64,000 bases of DNA from contig NC_043741.1 in NCBI RefSeq assembly GCF_004337985.1, forward strand, positions 2,921,348-2,985,347, written 5' to 3'. The first letter of the stretch is position 1. Every line of letters starts with the position of its first letter. Source of the stretch: Pyricularia pennisetigena (taxonomy: Eukaryota; Ascomycota; Sordariomycetes; Magnaporthales; Pyriculariaceae). The position numbers and the translations under genes are program-made. Below, in pieces: positions 1-13,001 of this stretch. A model generated the notes under the pieces. That model saw only the letters and a list, made by a program, of their open reading frames with translations, made no database searches and was not told the DNA's origin.

Positions 1-2849
1 CTAAATTGTCGGCTCTCGACCTTTTGCCCACTTTTCCACCACTGAAAGAGCCGACTTGCTGTCCAATCAGATCGATGGCACCAAGTTTATATTAAAAACT
101 ATTGCGACCGCAGAAAATTGTATAGATGGATGACCCGCAGTGGTGGCGTCTCCGTCTGCGTTCGGGGTCTATCATGCCGGTAGACTCCAGTTTTTTCTGC
201 AAGCAAGCCAAAGTTCCAAACGCCGGGCATAGCAACCGACTAATATTACTTACTAATTACTGCTCCCACTTAATACGGAAGTCTTTGTACGGAGTACAGT
301 ACGAGAATCATCAAAGGCATTACACTGTCCTTGAGATACTGTCCTTGAATCCTTGAATACCTTCCGGATATACTTTTTGTTTCTACCGACAAGGGCCAGA
401 ATCAAGCCAAGTTGCTTCCCCAGCCAGTTCCTGGGCGGGCCATATTACGCTTTACCCTGGCGAACCGCGGGGCTTCTACAGTATAGCAAACCAACCCCCC
501 ACTTTTATTCCCGTTGTGCTACGGGCGCCTATTGTAATTACTTTGTACGCACAACCTAACCGCTTGCCTCTTATCCTGTGCTTTTATTTTTTTGTTCTTT
601 TTTCCCTGCGCTTACGGAATTTCGCTTGGCACTGTTATGATAGTACACCCCCCTCCCCCAAGCGGCACGACCCCCCAGGATCCCGATCTCTTTTTGCACC
701 GGCAAGCGCTGGTCTCGAACCGTGGCACTCTATTTTAGCTGTTGTCCCATGGAACTCTAAACGGGCCTCCTGATTTGTTCCTTGTCTCAAAGCTCACCGC
801 AGCAAGTCCAGCACATTGGAAGAGCCTCGTTTGTTTGTGGCTCGTCACCCTCTCAGAGACGAGCCTATTCGTTCACCTTGGGGTTTCCAGCTTCCCATAA
901 GATCACAGGTCCACAAATTATCCGCCAGGTCACCTACCTACCCGTACCTTCTCACCGGGTCTTTGGATTTTATTCTATTTTCACACCGTTGCCTACCGTT
1001 TGTCTCATGCACCTATACCCACGCCCACATGGTACCATTCGCACAAAGTCTGTCTACTTGTCGCCCGATTCCTGTTCTTTGCCAATTGCCCGTACACAGA
1101 TCCAATGGTAACCCTGCTGGAGTTGCTCTCATCGCTCACGCTCCTCCCCCGCCTACTAGTTCCATTCCCACAGCAACGGTAACCAGTATGTAATGTTGCC
1201 GTTCAAGAATCGTACAAAAGTCTTGTACAAACATTCGCAGGCAAAACACCGCTGGTTGAATTGACCAATACAAAGTCGTCTGCAAGCAAGGATCCATAAC
1301 GATATTTCCACTATCCGGCATGACAAGCGTTTTGTACATGCATATATGTGGGTAGGGCATCTATCCCCTCTTCGGCTTATTTGCCCTGGTCTACCCTCTA
1401 TTGTACCTTGTCATGTCCAAGGCACAAATAGAGGATACTCTAGAGGTACTGACAGACGACCCGAGGTACTCCGTATAGTCTACCCATCCATGTTGTGCAT
1501 TAGTGCTAGTTCAGTAGGGAGTCTTGAGGCATGGTTGTCCTTTTCATGTCATCATCCCTAATGACTTTATTTTTGGGCTCTTGATTTATCTTTTTATTAT
1601 TTCATGCGAGTAAATGTTTTAGTCGATCGGATTGGTTCTCAGGCCACTGGAGGTGAGGGCTTTTCGGTATTTTTATTTCATATTGTTCCTTTTCTGTATT
1701 CCGCCATCGTTCATCTCTATCCAATCCATTTCTGGATGCAGACCAAGATTGGTTTGCAGCAGATGGTTCCATTTTGCCACCTCATCCTGCCTCCATCTGC
1801 ATATCCCATTTTCCCCCTAATGTACTTTGTATCTGCCTTCGTCATTGTTTGTTTTTGTCATTTATTTTTTTTTCATTTTTTTTTATTCTTTTTTTCCCTC
1901 TTCCCCTTCCCCCCTTCACATTCTATTCTTTTGAACCCTTGTCTAGGGGTACGTATCCCCGCCTTCGCACACAACTTTTCACACCCCCTCCCATTCCTTC
2001 GACCAACCTATGAGACCTCGTGGAGATGTCCACGCTTCGTCTGACGATGACAAGAACATGATGAGAGATTGCTGATGTGGTTGATTTAGACGCTTGTAGA
2101 CCGAGGCTGCCGTATAGCGTAGCATTGTGTCAGAAGTCTGATATTTTCCTCGTTCTTATTTGTTTTTATTATTTTTTCCGTCTTTTTTGTCTGCCCTTTT
2201 ATTTTGGACCTTGGAGATCTTTGCCAAGGATGATACACGCCCCCCATGCTTGCGTTTGTGTGGATCGTCCTGGTCCCAGCGGTTGCTATCAACTGGCGAA
2301 GACGCACGCCAACGCATCAAAAGATGGGGTTACCTAGGAGGGAGCCGCATCTCGACTGGCGTCTGAAGAACGCCCAATTCGTCCCATGCCGCTAGATCTC
2401 CGTCATTTTCTTTTATTCCGCGTTGAATTTATCGAGGGTTGCCCCTGCCCCGCACCGAATCTCCATCCAGCAATAAATTACACTTGCCTCGCTGTCGATG
2501 GTTCAGGTTTCCTGCAACCAGATCCCTAACTAAGTAGCATAAACAACCTTAACCTGGGCACCATCCTTCGTCACCTCACCGAATCCGGCCAGACCTCTCC
2601 TCCGTTGCTTGTCAGACAATCACATAACCGACCCCTTTCTGCCCAACTGCTCGCCCTACCAAATCACCTTTTGACATTGGGCTTTTTTGCATCAGGGACA
2701 CCTGAGGTTAGGCATCGATCTTGGCTTCACACCCTGCACTCCTATCTCGTTTCGCTACGGTTCGCCTCAACGGTGCAGAGGGTTATCTTGTCTTTGCTTC
2801 TAGCCTCCAAGCATCACGTTCTGCAGAGAGGGCCCTGCACTGAGACGCA
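1..2849. other. Intergenic DNA, no supported gene
   Basis: No convincing coding sequence was found on either strand. The open frames here are short, lack recognisable motifs and overlap each other in several frames. The region contains pyrimidine-rich stretches, notably T-rich DNA around 1850-1900 and 2155-2185. It also holds two copies of a 10-base motif, TACGGAGTAC, at about 288-297 and, inverted, at 1466-1475. The part just upstream of 2850 probably includes the promoter and 5' leader of the following gene. Confidence 0.6.
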
Positions 2850-3819
2850 ATGTCGTCAGGCGGATACTACATGGAATATCTTTACAGTGAGTAACTTGAC
2901 ATGTCCAAAACGAGTTCCTTCGACCAAGGAATTTCGTATCAGCACTGCCATCAAAATCTCTTCCATTGCTGCAAGCATTTGCAGATACAACCCTACGGTT
3001 TATCCTGCCTTGTCTTCATGAGACTCGATTCTGCACCGTTGCAACCCCGGATCGTGTGGAACCTTAGTCCCCACCAACCTGTATCAAGAAAAACTCTTGA
3101 CGTGTGAGACTGCTCAGATCTGTCTATGCAAGGCCAGAGCTCGGAGCTCACTAGATGCGATGTTGAGTTCCTTGTCAGCACCCAGGCGGATTGTCCTGTC
3201 AGTTCAGAGACCAGCCCAGACAGTGCTCAACCGCTTCATCGAGTTCAGGGCTGAAGTGGCTGTTGTCCGGACTTGCGGTTCTAGGCATGCTCACACACGT
3301 CGGCTATCATGCATACTTCCAGACCTGGGTGACGAGAAAGCTCTAGAGGGTTGCAACGCCGCGGATATGATGCTGCATCAAGCTCTGTGAGAGATTGTCG
3401 AAGAATTATTGGCTAATACCTGTGTACCTTCAGGCCTCTGCCGGCGTCGTGGCTGGACAGACCCGTCCTACGAGATTTACCACAGCAAGTCAGGCTACGA
3501 ATGTCTTGTTTTGGTCAATGGTCGTGAGTATCAGACCGACATAGGCTATGCCACGGATACCCTGGCCCAGGAAAACGCGGCCATGCGAGCGTTCATGGTC
3601 TGCCAGAACTTCAGCTCCAACGGTGGCATGATGGCCCGCAACGGCATCGTACAAGGTCTGCCAGTCGACCAGTCAAGCCGTGGGAGTAGCAAGCACAACA
3701 AGACTAGCAGCCGTCGCCACGGTTCTTCCCACCATGGAGGAAGCAGTGGACGTAGCAGCCGAAGCCACAGATCCTCGGGCCACCATTCGAGCAGCAGCTC
3801 TACTACATCTTTCGAGTAA
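2850..3819 (+). CDS. Small double-stranded-RNA-binding-motif-like protein with Ser/His/Arg-rich tail
   Basis: Proposed exons are 2850-2886 and 3434-3819, giving 140 residues. Exon 1 encodes MSSGGYYMEYLY and ends at A|GTGAGT. The acceptor is ACCTTCAG, preceded by a GGCTAATA branch-like site. The joined frame reads SLCRRRGWTDPSYEIY, then SGYECLVLVNGREYQ and LAQENAAMRAFMVCQNF. This order (alpha1, then beta strands with a YxCxVxVNGxEY core, then an AKxxAA-like helix) resembles a double-stranded RNA-binding domain of about 70 residues. The C-terminal 55 residues are low-complexity Ser, His, Arg and Gly, probably disordered. The 547-base intron is long for this genome, so an unseen exon inside it is possible. 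Its target RNA or partner cannot be read from the sequence. Confidence 0.6.
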
Positions 3820-4309
3820 CGACCAAAGGACTACGGCCGATTTGGAGTGCGACCCGCACATCTTGAAAGCTGGTGTCTCAAATGCATCATGCTGTGATCC
3901 CAGGTCTGGCCAAATGTTTTCTCCACATAACCACTGCCTTAGTCTCGGGGCCGCAGAGAGGAATATCTTGGACAGTCACCCCGAGTGCGACTGTATGGAC
4001 TTTCCCAAGGATTCCATTTGGTTTTCGATTTCCAGCGAGTTTTTTTTCGATATCGATATATTCCTGCACGATAAGATCTCGGTGCAAAGCCTCACGGATC
4101 GGGGAATATCTCCTGTTGAGATGTTTGCTTCCTCCTGCACCAACAGCGTGATATACACCCATTTTGCACTTACACCACATAAACTGTCTGTCAAAAGCAA
4201 GCGAGCGACTATCGTTTTTTTGTCAATGTCGTGAAGAAGACGAAAGGACACAACACGAAGAGGGTAACCGCGTCAGTTCCGACGGGCCGGCGGACCCTAA
4301 GAGAGAGGC

Positions 4310-4352
<43 letters not shown>

Positions 4353-6066
4353 NNACTACCTACAGGCTTTTACGACTTTATGACATAGACACGACCAGTT
4401 TCTCTTTTATTCCCTTTTGATGGGCGATTAGTCACTTCGCCAACCCAGAAGTTTAAGTTTGCCAACCTATCTCGGATAAAAGCTACGACCACCAAGGAAG
4501 TCTTCTGGGCCACATTCTCGCCGAGAATACCGGAGTCCAGGAAAGCGGAATCATTCGGGTTAATACCGACGCCTCAGAATACTGCCAAAGGATTTTAGAG
4601 GAATCATTACGTTATCTGAGCATACCGCTCATTGTTTGGATCCTAAGAGACTTCCGCCATTCGTGATCCGCAGCTCACTTCCGTACAGAGTACGTGCGCT
4701 GTAGTGAATGGCTTGCCTGTCCATACGAGCCTCGTGGATTCGATAAAGGCAGGGCGGACTACCCGGAAACTATGGAGTGGGCGGGCTCAGAGTTTTGTTC
4801 TAGAAATTGAAAAAGACGGAGCCGATGCCAAGATGTGGCTTGATGACATTTTAAAAAAAAAAAATCTCTTTCTCTATTTCATACATATCATCTCTTATTG
4901 TTCTCGTTCTAACGACTTTATGACGATCAAAGATTGGAGGGAAGGCATTCTGATTTGAAAATTGTTGTTTTTAGCAATTCCTTCTCCGTACTCTGTCTAA
5001 TCCCAAAGGACGGTTTCGTCGAAGTTGTAATCATGACGATATGCTTGCGCAGTTCCTCATTGTTAAACATATGGGCCTATCAGTGTTGTCGTCATTTGAA
5101 GAAAAAGAAGGAAAGCATGAGATGCCGCCTGCCCTTGAGTATGGGATGGAGTCAAAGCGCCCTCTGAAGTTTAGATCAAGTGTAGAATCTGTCTGCACGT
5201 CAAAATTGCGTTCCAGGCGAAGCCAGGGTCCATCCACTTGTCAAAAAGTTTTCCAGCCAAGGGTCGGGTAGTGGTCCATAACTTCCGGAGACTAAGGTAC
5301 GTAATACAGACGAGGAATAAGGCTGTTGAGCTAGGATAGACCTGATGCCGATAATTAAGAATGCACCCTTTTTTTTTTCTTTTTTTTTTTCTTATACAGA
5401 ATATTGAAATTTGATTTTCATTAACATAAAGTTACGTTTCCTACGGTTATTATTTCCTTTCATCATTCTTGTTCCTTCTCACAGTACTCATTTACAAGTA
5501 ATTTATCCATCCCTACTGTCCCATAAATCGTAAAAGGGGGCGAGACAGCACGTGCATGGTACCAATCCCGGTCTCTCCCGTAGTATTGAACTCAGGGGCT
5601 GAATTGGAGATGAACAGGTGTGGCCGTGTTGCTGGATGTTGTCGCCTGATTGGCCCTGCTGCTAGTGCTGTGACCGGGGTCAAGGTGGGGCAGGGCCAGC
5701 AATTGGTGAAATCAGAATGGAGGTTGACAGGAGGCAAGTTGGGGCGGGAAAGGGAGAGCTAATACTCTGCCTTTTTTGCGCAGCATTGCCCAATGCAGAA
5801 GGGAAAGAACAAAAAGTCCAGCTTGTCCACATCTTTCCATCCAACATCCACAAGCCCGGCTCCGATCCCGACCCGACCTAACTCTACATCATCATTCGAC
5901 GACGACCTTTTGTTGACGTTGACGAGACGACTATACGAATACCAGCTGGTTCAGTGAATCGCGTTCCGCTCTTTATCTCACTCGACCACCCCGCGATCGC
6001 TTCTGCCTTCCGCTTCGCACACTCGTTACCTTCAGTCTTTCTTCTACATACTCGTTAACTTTCATC
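3820..6066. other. Intergenic DNA with a poly(T) tract and 2-base gap; 5' leader of the next gene at its right end
   Basis: No supported gene. A 39-base T run is followed by NN at 4353-4354. Another T-rich patch lies near 5370-5392. The right end (about 5860-6066) is rich in C and T with TTCTTC-type tracts, as is common for leaders of strongly expressed fungal housekeeping genes, and probably belongs to the GDP-mannose pyrophosphorylase transcript. Confidence 0.55.
4314..4354. repeat. Poly(T) tract of 39 bases ending in a 2-base N gap
   Basis: The sequence is an uninterrupted T run from 4314 to 4352 followed by NN. The gap sits directly at the homopolymer, so the true tract length is unknown. 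Confidence 0.95.
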
Positions 6067-7554
6067 ATGAAGGGTAAGGGAGCATTGCACAACTCGCTGA
6101 TTATTGTATAGTAGATGGATATTTCAGCTAACATTGCTTGCGCGCAAACAATAGCCATAATTCTCGTCGGCGGCTTCGGTAGATCCTGCCCAAAGTCCCC
6201 CATATCCCCCATGGCATAAGGACCTGCCCATTATGCGTAGCTCAGCTAACCATGAAACTTGCTTCTTTTTCAAGGCACTCGCCTCCGCCCTCTTGTAAGT
6301 CGTATCGCGACGATCTCGCATAGCATTCAAAAACGAAAACCTACACCTGCGAATGGAAGAAACTGACAGTGGATCCGTTCTACAGACCCTGACCCTTCCC
6401 AAGCCCTTGGTCGAGTTCGCCAACAAGCCCATGATCCTGCACCAGATTGAGGCTTTGGCTGCTGCTGGTGTCACAGATGTTGTTCTTGCCGTCAACTATC
6501 GACCTGAAATCATGGAGAAGGCTCTTGCTGAGGTACGTGGCCCAACACAAATCACCAGCGCCTTATGGGCTGTTGGTGGAACCTCAACCCCCAAAGCGAA
6601 AGGGGAAAAACCTTGAAAGGGATGGTTACGCTAATCAATACACTCGGCGCACAACAGTACTCTAAGAAGTTCAACATCAACATCACCTTCTCCGTCGAGA
6701 CTGAGCCCCTAGGAACCGCCGGTCCTTTGAAGCTGGCTGAGAAGACGCTTCTCAAGGACGACACGCCCTTCTTCGTCCTCAATGCCGATGTCACTTGCGA
6801 ATATCCCTTTAAGCAGCTGGCCGACTTCCATAAGGCACATGGCGATGAGGGCACCATCGTTGTCACCAAGGTCGAGGAGCCCTCCAAGTATGGTGTCGTC
6901 GTTCACAAGCCCAACCACCCGTCGCGCATTGACCGCTTCGTCGAGAAACCGGTCCAGTTCGTTGGAAACCGCATCAACGCCGGTATCTACATCCTGAACA
7001 CATCTGTTCTCTCGCGAATCGAGCTGCGCCCTACCTCGATCGAGCAGGAGACTTTCCCGGCCATGGTCCGCGATTCTCAGCTGCACTCGTTTGACCTCGA
7101 GGGATTCTGGATGGACGTTGGCCAGCCGAAGGACTTCCTTGCCGGTACCTGCTTGTATCTGTCATCACTCGCCAAGAGAAACAGCAAGCTTCTCACCCCT
7201 ACATCTGAGCCTTTCGTCCACGGCGGCAATGTTTTGATAGATCCCACCGCTAAGATCGGCAACAACTGCCGCATCGGGCCCAACGTTACCATTGGCCCCA
7301 ACGTTGTGGTTGGCGATGGTGTCAGGCTGCAGCGTTGCGTGCTATTGAGAGATTCCAAGGTCAAGGACCACGCGTGGATCAAGAGCACCATCGTCGGCTG
7401 GAACAGCACAGTGGGCAGGTGGGCGCGCCTAGAGAACGTTACCGTCTTGGGTGACGACGTCACAATTGGTGACGAGATCTACGTCAACGGTGGTAGCATC
7501 CTGCCGCACAAGAGCATCAAGGCCAACGTCGATGTTCCCGCCATTATTATGTAA
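6067..7554 (+). CDS. PSA1: Mannose-1-phosphate guanylyltransferase (GDP-mannose pyrophosphorylase)
   Basis: Makes GDP-mannose from mannose-1-phosphate and GTP in the cytosol, the donor for protein glycosylation, GPI anchors and cell-wall mannan. Proposed exons are 6067-6073, 6155-6178, 6275-6294, 6386-6532 and 6658-7554, giving 364 residues, the usual length for the family. The first three coding exons are tiny and join to give the nucleotidyltransferase signature LVGGFGTRLRPLT followed by LPKP. Later conserved pieces are [29 protein letters not shown] and [12 protein letters not shown]. The C-terminal third has left-handed beta-helix hexapeptides such as [14 protein letters not shown] and ends in the family-like PAIIM. 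The ATG follows TTTCATC. The product is very secure; the small exons were placed from frame and motif. Confidence 0.96.
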
Positions 7555-10500
7555 AGGAACGGATTAATCAATCTTACCTCACCAACGTACAGTCACACCC
7601 ACCCACCAACGAACATGACGACGTCTAGCTCATTTGGCTTCTGCTCCGTTTCGGCTTTGTTTGCAGTTATATACCTACTATTGTGTGATTTGACCCCTAT
7701 TACGCATTTCTTAATCTCAAAAAGGACGAGTCAACCTCATACTTGCGTGATATATCATCAACAACACTCCACTCCAGCCCTACTACATCTTTTATTTATT
7801 CTTGTACAATTCGATTCCGGGACGGACTGAAGAAGGGAGTGAACTATTGTGAGCTTGATCTCGAGTCTGATCATGGCTTCCTTTTCCACCTATTTTGTTG
7901 ATCATGTTTTGGAATGAAAAAGGCGCTTATGTCAGGTCGAGGATGAAGGTTACTGGAGAGATACGAACACAAAATTTGGGGGGAAGATTTATGAGCGGCT
8001 GTGGATTGGCACCATTAGTACAGCTCGACATGATCAAGACAGCCATGAGGTTCTGCCTAAATTTTCTGATGCACTCGGTTCCTTGCCCCAAAGTTAATTC
8101 TCACTAATATACACGGTCAATCCCTCGCGTCGCGACTTCCCCAATTTCATCAATCAGAGGATGTGCACAGCCAGCAGCTCATAGAGGGTTACGACTCTTT
8201 GAGTCTTGTTCTCGGCAAGGGTTTCCATTCCTTACAAGACTGGGCGAGCTGGCTTTGGACGTCTGCCAGTAAGTCTGTAGCTCCGATGAAGGCTTTGGCT
8301 AAGTCAAGTCTCCGGACTCGGGCGGGAAGAAGGACTGATCTGTTGGGTGTCAAACCTGGTTCATGACGTGTCCCTGGATCCGGGAAAGTGGGCGGTCAAG
8401 TGGAGGGATCGTGATGCCAGTTGCAGGCGTTCAATAGGCAAAGAGAGGGGTAATCAAGTGCGACAGGGAGGACCAAAGGGTTGCGGGCAGGGTTCCTGGG
8501 CTCAGGGAGTTGGTCACGAGTAGGAGGGCGTTGAGGCGGTTGCCTGAAAGGTCTTGTGCTGCGCGGGTGAAAGTACGCGAGGCTTTCCGAGTCCCAGGAA
8601 CCGGCCTGTTGCTGATGTTGTCAGTTGATTTGTTTTTTGCTTTTTTCGAACAATCTAACTTCCCCAGCAGAGGCTACATGTATGGAGAAGGGACGGTTTT
8701 CTTACAGGACAGGGGACGACTCACAGTGGCCTTGTCTAGTTGCGACTCGTTCGTGCGCACGCGACATACATCGAACTGCGGTTTGCGGAACTAACTGTGC
8801 AAAGGTTCATGGCAGTTGCCGTGGAGTAGCATGCCGCCACTCCGGTTATATTATCGTCCTTACTTTTTCAGTGTCTATAAATTCCTTCGCTGAGATCAGC
8901 TCGTGCCGCGCCACTGGTCGGGCCGGGCCCTGGCCTGGACGACATCGGTGCTGTTGAAGCCACAATACTGCACTCCGCGCTCGCAGTTTGCTATCAGGTG
9001 GAACAACATAATCTGAAACGGCCGAAGCTTCAAGAGGAAAATCGAATTCCGAGACCTGGCTTAGCATATATGATGACGGTGTGTTTGTAATTGTTTACAT
9101 ACGGCCCGAGCCGTCAGCAGTCGGTGTTAGTTTGAGCACCCCATATATTTACTCTCCCTGTATCCTCTCACAGCAGACGAGATCTACCAACGGGCCCATA
9201 CTATTCCATCGCTCGGGAGGAACATGATAGGAGGCCGTGATGTAACCGTTTAAGAGCTCGTAAAGGTGCTAGGGGGCATAGCCCGCCCTCCTGATCCAGT
9301 TCCGGCGGGTAGTTGAGTTACTCGCCATCCAGCTTTGGCTAGCCCCTCTGCGAGCGGCCGTGGGAAATGGTTGCCTTTATTGCTAAAGAGCTTGGTATTC
9401 CTTTGAATAATCAAATCCTGGCTCCAGCCGAAATGTACTCTAGGCTTCTGAACCGGCGATCCCATTAGGTACTACCATTGGCTGCTGTCCGAAGAACGGA
9501 GCTATATCGCACTCGGTCAAGTGCCCCCATGGCGTTCAAGTTCAAAGACAAAGAAAGACTCGACAGCGAATATATGGGACCCTGGTGTGGAATGACGGCA
9601 TTCTGTTGGCTCATGTTTACGTTGCAGAGTGCTAAACCCAGCGCCGGGCGAGTCGCTGTTGTGTAGCAAAGCATGCAAGAGAAAAGCTTACCGAATCTAC
9701 AGCGGCTGTGGTTTGAATACCTACTTTACCCAAGTACCTAGCCAACTAGCTGATGTGCATTCTTAGGGATGATCTGGAAAGAAAGTTCATTCAACTAAGC
9801 CGGGAGATATCCGGTAGAAAGGTAAGTGGCTTGCAGATAGTCAATATCTGGAGACGACAAGCCTTCTATGGTTGGAACTGGTGGGGTTAGGGTTCAGAAC
9901 AAATTTCGCCGCGTCGCACCATGGTGGCTTAGTTGAACTCTCAAATGAAGCCATCAAGTGAATGCACTCGCCCCAGTTTCAAGACGAACGTTTAAACCCC
10001 GCCTCTTGATGCAGACATTATGGGGTCAACCAGTATGTTCCTAGTTGAGTTTAGATCTGGTAGATCGAAGCTTCGTTTGTTTTTTCTTTTCTTTTTTTTC
10101 TTTTTCTTTTTTGGATCCGATCAAGACATAAGATATCAAAGTGTCACTCTCGTTTCATCCATTTTCTTTGTTGTACCTGTCTGTTTGCCTACCATGTTTG
10201 CATCTTTATTGCCTGGGGAATACCATAGTACTTGACTAGAATGGTCTGATCGGTATCGCTGATTGAAGCGTAGAGCGAGGGTGTAAACCATCTTACACGG
10301 CTAACAGATGGGTCGTCTTAATGCTTCATACTTCATAGCGATATTTGGTCTGATACAAATTATTAATAAACGCAGCGGCATCGGTGCCGATCTCGGCATC
10401 TGCGTTATCGATAATTCCGGCGGGATCTGCAAGATTTGCCCTTTGCCCAATGCACCGCCGACCCAAAGTGCGGCCCCACATTGTTGGACTTGCGTCATCT

Positions 10501-11557
10501 TGAAACAAGGGTCTTCCGGCTCTGGGCTGGTGGTGGGTGGGGTGGGTGTCTCTGCTTTGTTCGTAAGGGTGCCTTGGGTGCATTGATTTAATGTATTATG
10601 TCGTACGTGCGTGCCTTATTTAGGTTGCTTTTTGGGTGTCTTACTCCTGTCGGATGTTGCCTGTTGGCTTCTAGGAGCAACGGGGCGCTGTAAAGTACTA
10701 CCTGTACTTCTTTTGTTCAACAAACAGTCTGTTGAAGAAAAAAAAAAAAAAAAAAAAGAGCCGCTGACTTGGCCCCGCTCTGAGCACCTGTTGAACGAAA
10801 ATAACGTGCTAAAGCCTGAAGGAACAAACCGACCAAGCCCGCTCTCAGTTCTTAAATACCCACTCTGCCTTACCTTGGGCACGCTGTTATTACCTGAGGT
10901 ACCGTACCTTTTTTGCACTTCTGCACAACAATTACTTGAACTGCAAAGCTCACCTACCTCTGCCCCCACCTACCCCAACTTACCTAAGTCACTGTACCAA
11001 ACATTCTCAATCTGCGCGCTATTCTCTCTACCCCCGTGCCTGCTTCGCTCTGTCAATTCATTCCGTTTACACGACAACTCTCGACAGCCGTTTTGTGTTC
11101 AAAAAGAGCTACGGCTCCTTTGCCACGATTAAGGGGTCTCTACCGCAATCCAGACTACCCTTCGGTCTTGTTCTCTTCGTCAGGAGTGACTGAAGTCGGT
11201 ACGAAACCGGATCTTGTTTCCTTGGCACCTAACCGACCTGTACTACCACAATTGACATCAGCGGCTTCCTTGCCGCCCCCGACCTCAAGCCCCTACCGCC
11301 GCCGCCGCTACAGACTGACCGGTTGTTGGGCTTGTACTGCGGTCGGTCGGCCACCTACTTCGCTCAGTTTTGCGCCAGCGTACGACGCGATCGCTAGCAG
11401 CCAGTCTTTTTCATTATATATCGGATTCCAGTTTCACTTCATATTGTTTCTGTCACTAGTCTAGTAGCATTTGCTACGACCTTGGCGCAACTTTGTCACG
11501 AGTCTTTGCTACTGTCACTGGGATTCGACCGACGGTCGACCTCAACAAGTCCACACC
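7555..11557. other. 4-kb intergenic region, no supported gene
   Basis: The left part is the 3' untranslated region of the guanylyltransferase gene. The remainder has only short, motif-free open frames. Homopolymer-rich patches occur at 10079-10110 (T-rich) and 10737-10757 (A run). A cluster of CCTACC/GGTACC-type motifs lies at about 10890-10990, in what is probably the distal promoter of the NMN adenylyltransferase gene. No tRNA, transposon terminus or coding exon could be supported. Confidence 0.5.
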
Positions 11558-13001
11558 ATGGCTACCACAAAGTCAGACTCAACCTCGCCCACGCCTCAAT
11601 TCCCGCCCACGACACCGGGATACAGTTTTCCTACCGACAAACTTCGGACTCGCCAGACGCAAAATGACAGGACCCCTTTGGTGCTGGTAAGTGACTCGCT
11701 CGGCTTAAACCCGGAAACCTGCAGCGAGCCCCCACTTTTTAATTGAATTTGTCCCCGCACCAGTCCGCGAGTTCAGAGGCAGCAAGCCGTCCGCTGTGCC
11801 GCCCGCCGTGCGGGCCATGAGATCGTTAGAAGACGGGAGAGGACATGCCCTTGCTGGCGGCAGTGGTGTGTAATGCAAACGACCATTGCTAACATGAGAT
11901 GTCTCAATAGGTGGCCTGCGGGTCGTTCTCGGTTCGTGCGATTCCATCCGAGTTACCCTCTGCACAACTTTGCCAGTCCATTTGACTTTGCGGAGTATGA
12001 TTGCGTCCATTTCAACTAACAGCTGCGCATCAAACTGCCAATAGCCCATCACATACTTACACTTGAGGATGTATGTAAACAACGCTACTGATACACGAGT
12101 TCACGCTTGCTAACTGTTCGTTGTCCGGCAGGTTTGAAATGGCTCGTAGGTTCAATCCTTTTTGAATCACTTCAACCCTACCATCTGGGTCTCCAGGACA
12201 GAATGTTCTCCAGAGTTGGCATCAACGAAGAGGCGCTGGATCCGCTGACAATAAAACAGGAGACCACTGCAGCTTAAACACAAACTTCGAGGTTGTCGGT
12301 GGCTATATCAGGTATGGCCCCTGAAACCGATGATATATTTTTCACAATAATAGCCGCTGACCCTTTTTGGACAACTTAGCCCCGTGTCGGATGCATACAA
12401 AAAGGCTGGCCTCGCTCCGGCACACCACAGGATAAACATGTGCAAGCTGTCACTAGCATCAAGCTCATGGATAATGGTCGACGAGTTCGAGACCTCCGTC
12501 CGGGATCCAACAACAGGCGAGCCCGCCTATACTCCGACAGCTCAGGTTCTTGCAAAGTTGGACTACGAGATCAACACCGTTTTGGGTGGCATTCAGTCAG
12601 CAGACGACCCGAACAAAAGGACACGCGCACGTATCTGTTTGCTCGCCGGTGGTGACCTTGTGCTCACTATGTCAACACCCGGCCTCTGGGCACCCAGCGA
12701 TCTCGACGTCATTCTCGGTCCCAAGTTTGGTGCCTTTATTGTAGAGCGCTCGGGTACCGACACTGAAGAGGCACTTGCGAGTCTCCAGCGGTACAGGGAA
12801 AACATCTGGGTAATCCCACAAGTCATCCAAAACGATGTCAGCTCCACCAAGATCCGCCTGTTCCTTAAGAAGAACCTTAGCATCCGGTACTTGATCCCAG
12901 ACCCTGTTGTCAGGTACATAGAGGAGCATGGCCTGTTCAACGGCGAGTTTTCCGGCGCCAGCAGCTCCAAGGACGCAGAGCCGAGTCCATCTACCGCTTA
13001 G
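11558..13001 (+). CDS. NMA1: Nicotinamide/nicotinate mononucleotide adenylyltransferase
   Basis: Joins NMN or NaMN with ATP to form NAD or deamido-NAD, the last shared step of NAD synthesis. Proposed exons are 11558-11686, 11911-11931, 12045-12070, 12132-12145, 12260-12311 and 12380-13001, giving 287 residues. The joined small exons read VACGSFSPITYLHLRMFEMA, the GxFxPxTxxHxRxFE nucleotide-binding signature. Exon 5 adds TNFEVVGGYIS and exon 6 PVSDAYKKAGL. Further family motifs are LLAGGDLV, VILGPKFGAFIVER and VSSTKIR (the ISSTxxR motif), then YLIPDPVVRYI. The first 35 residues are Ser/Thr/Pro-rich and probably disordered. Exon 4 is only 14 bases. The function is secure; the boundaries of the microexons rest on frame and consensus. 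Confidence 0.94.

Noticed and set aside
10308..10586. Overlapping 92- and 85-residue frames on opposite strands
   Set aside because: Both lack recognisable motifs, and neither has flanking gene-like features.
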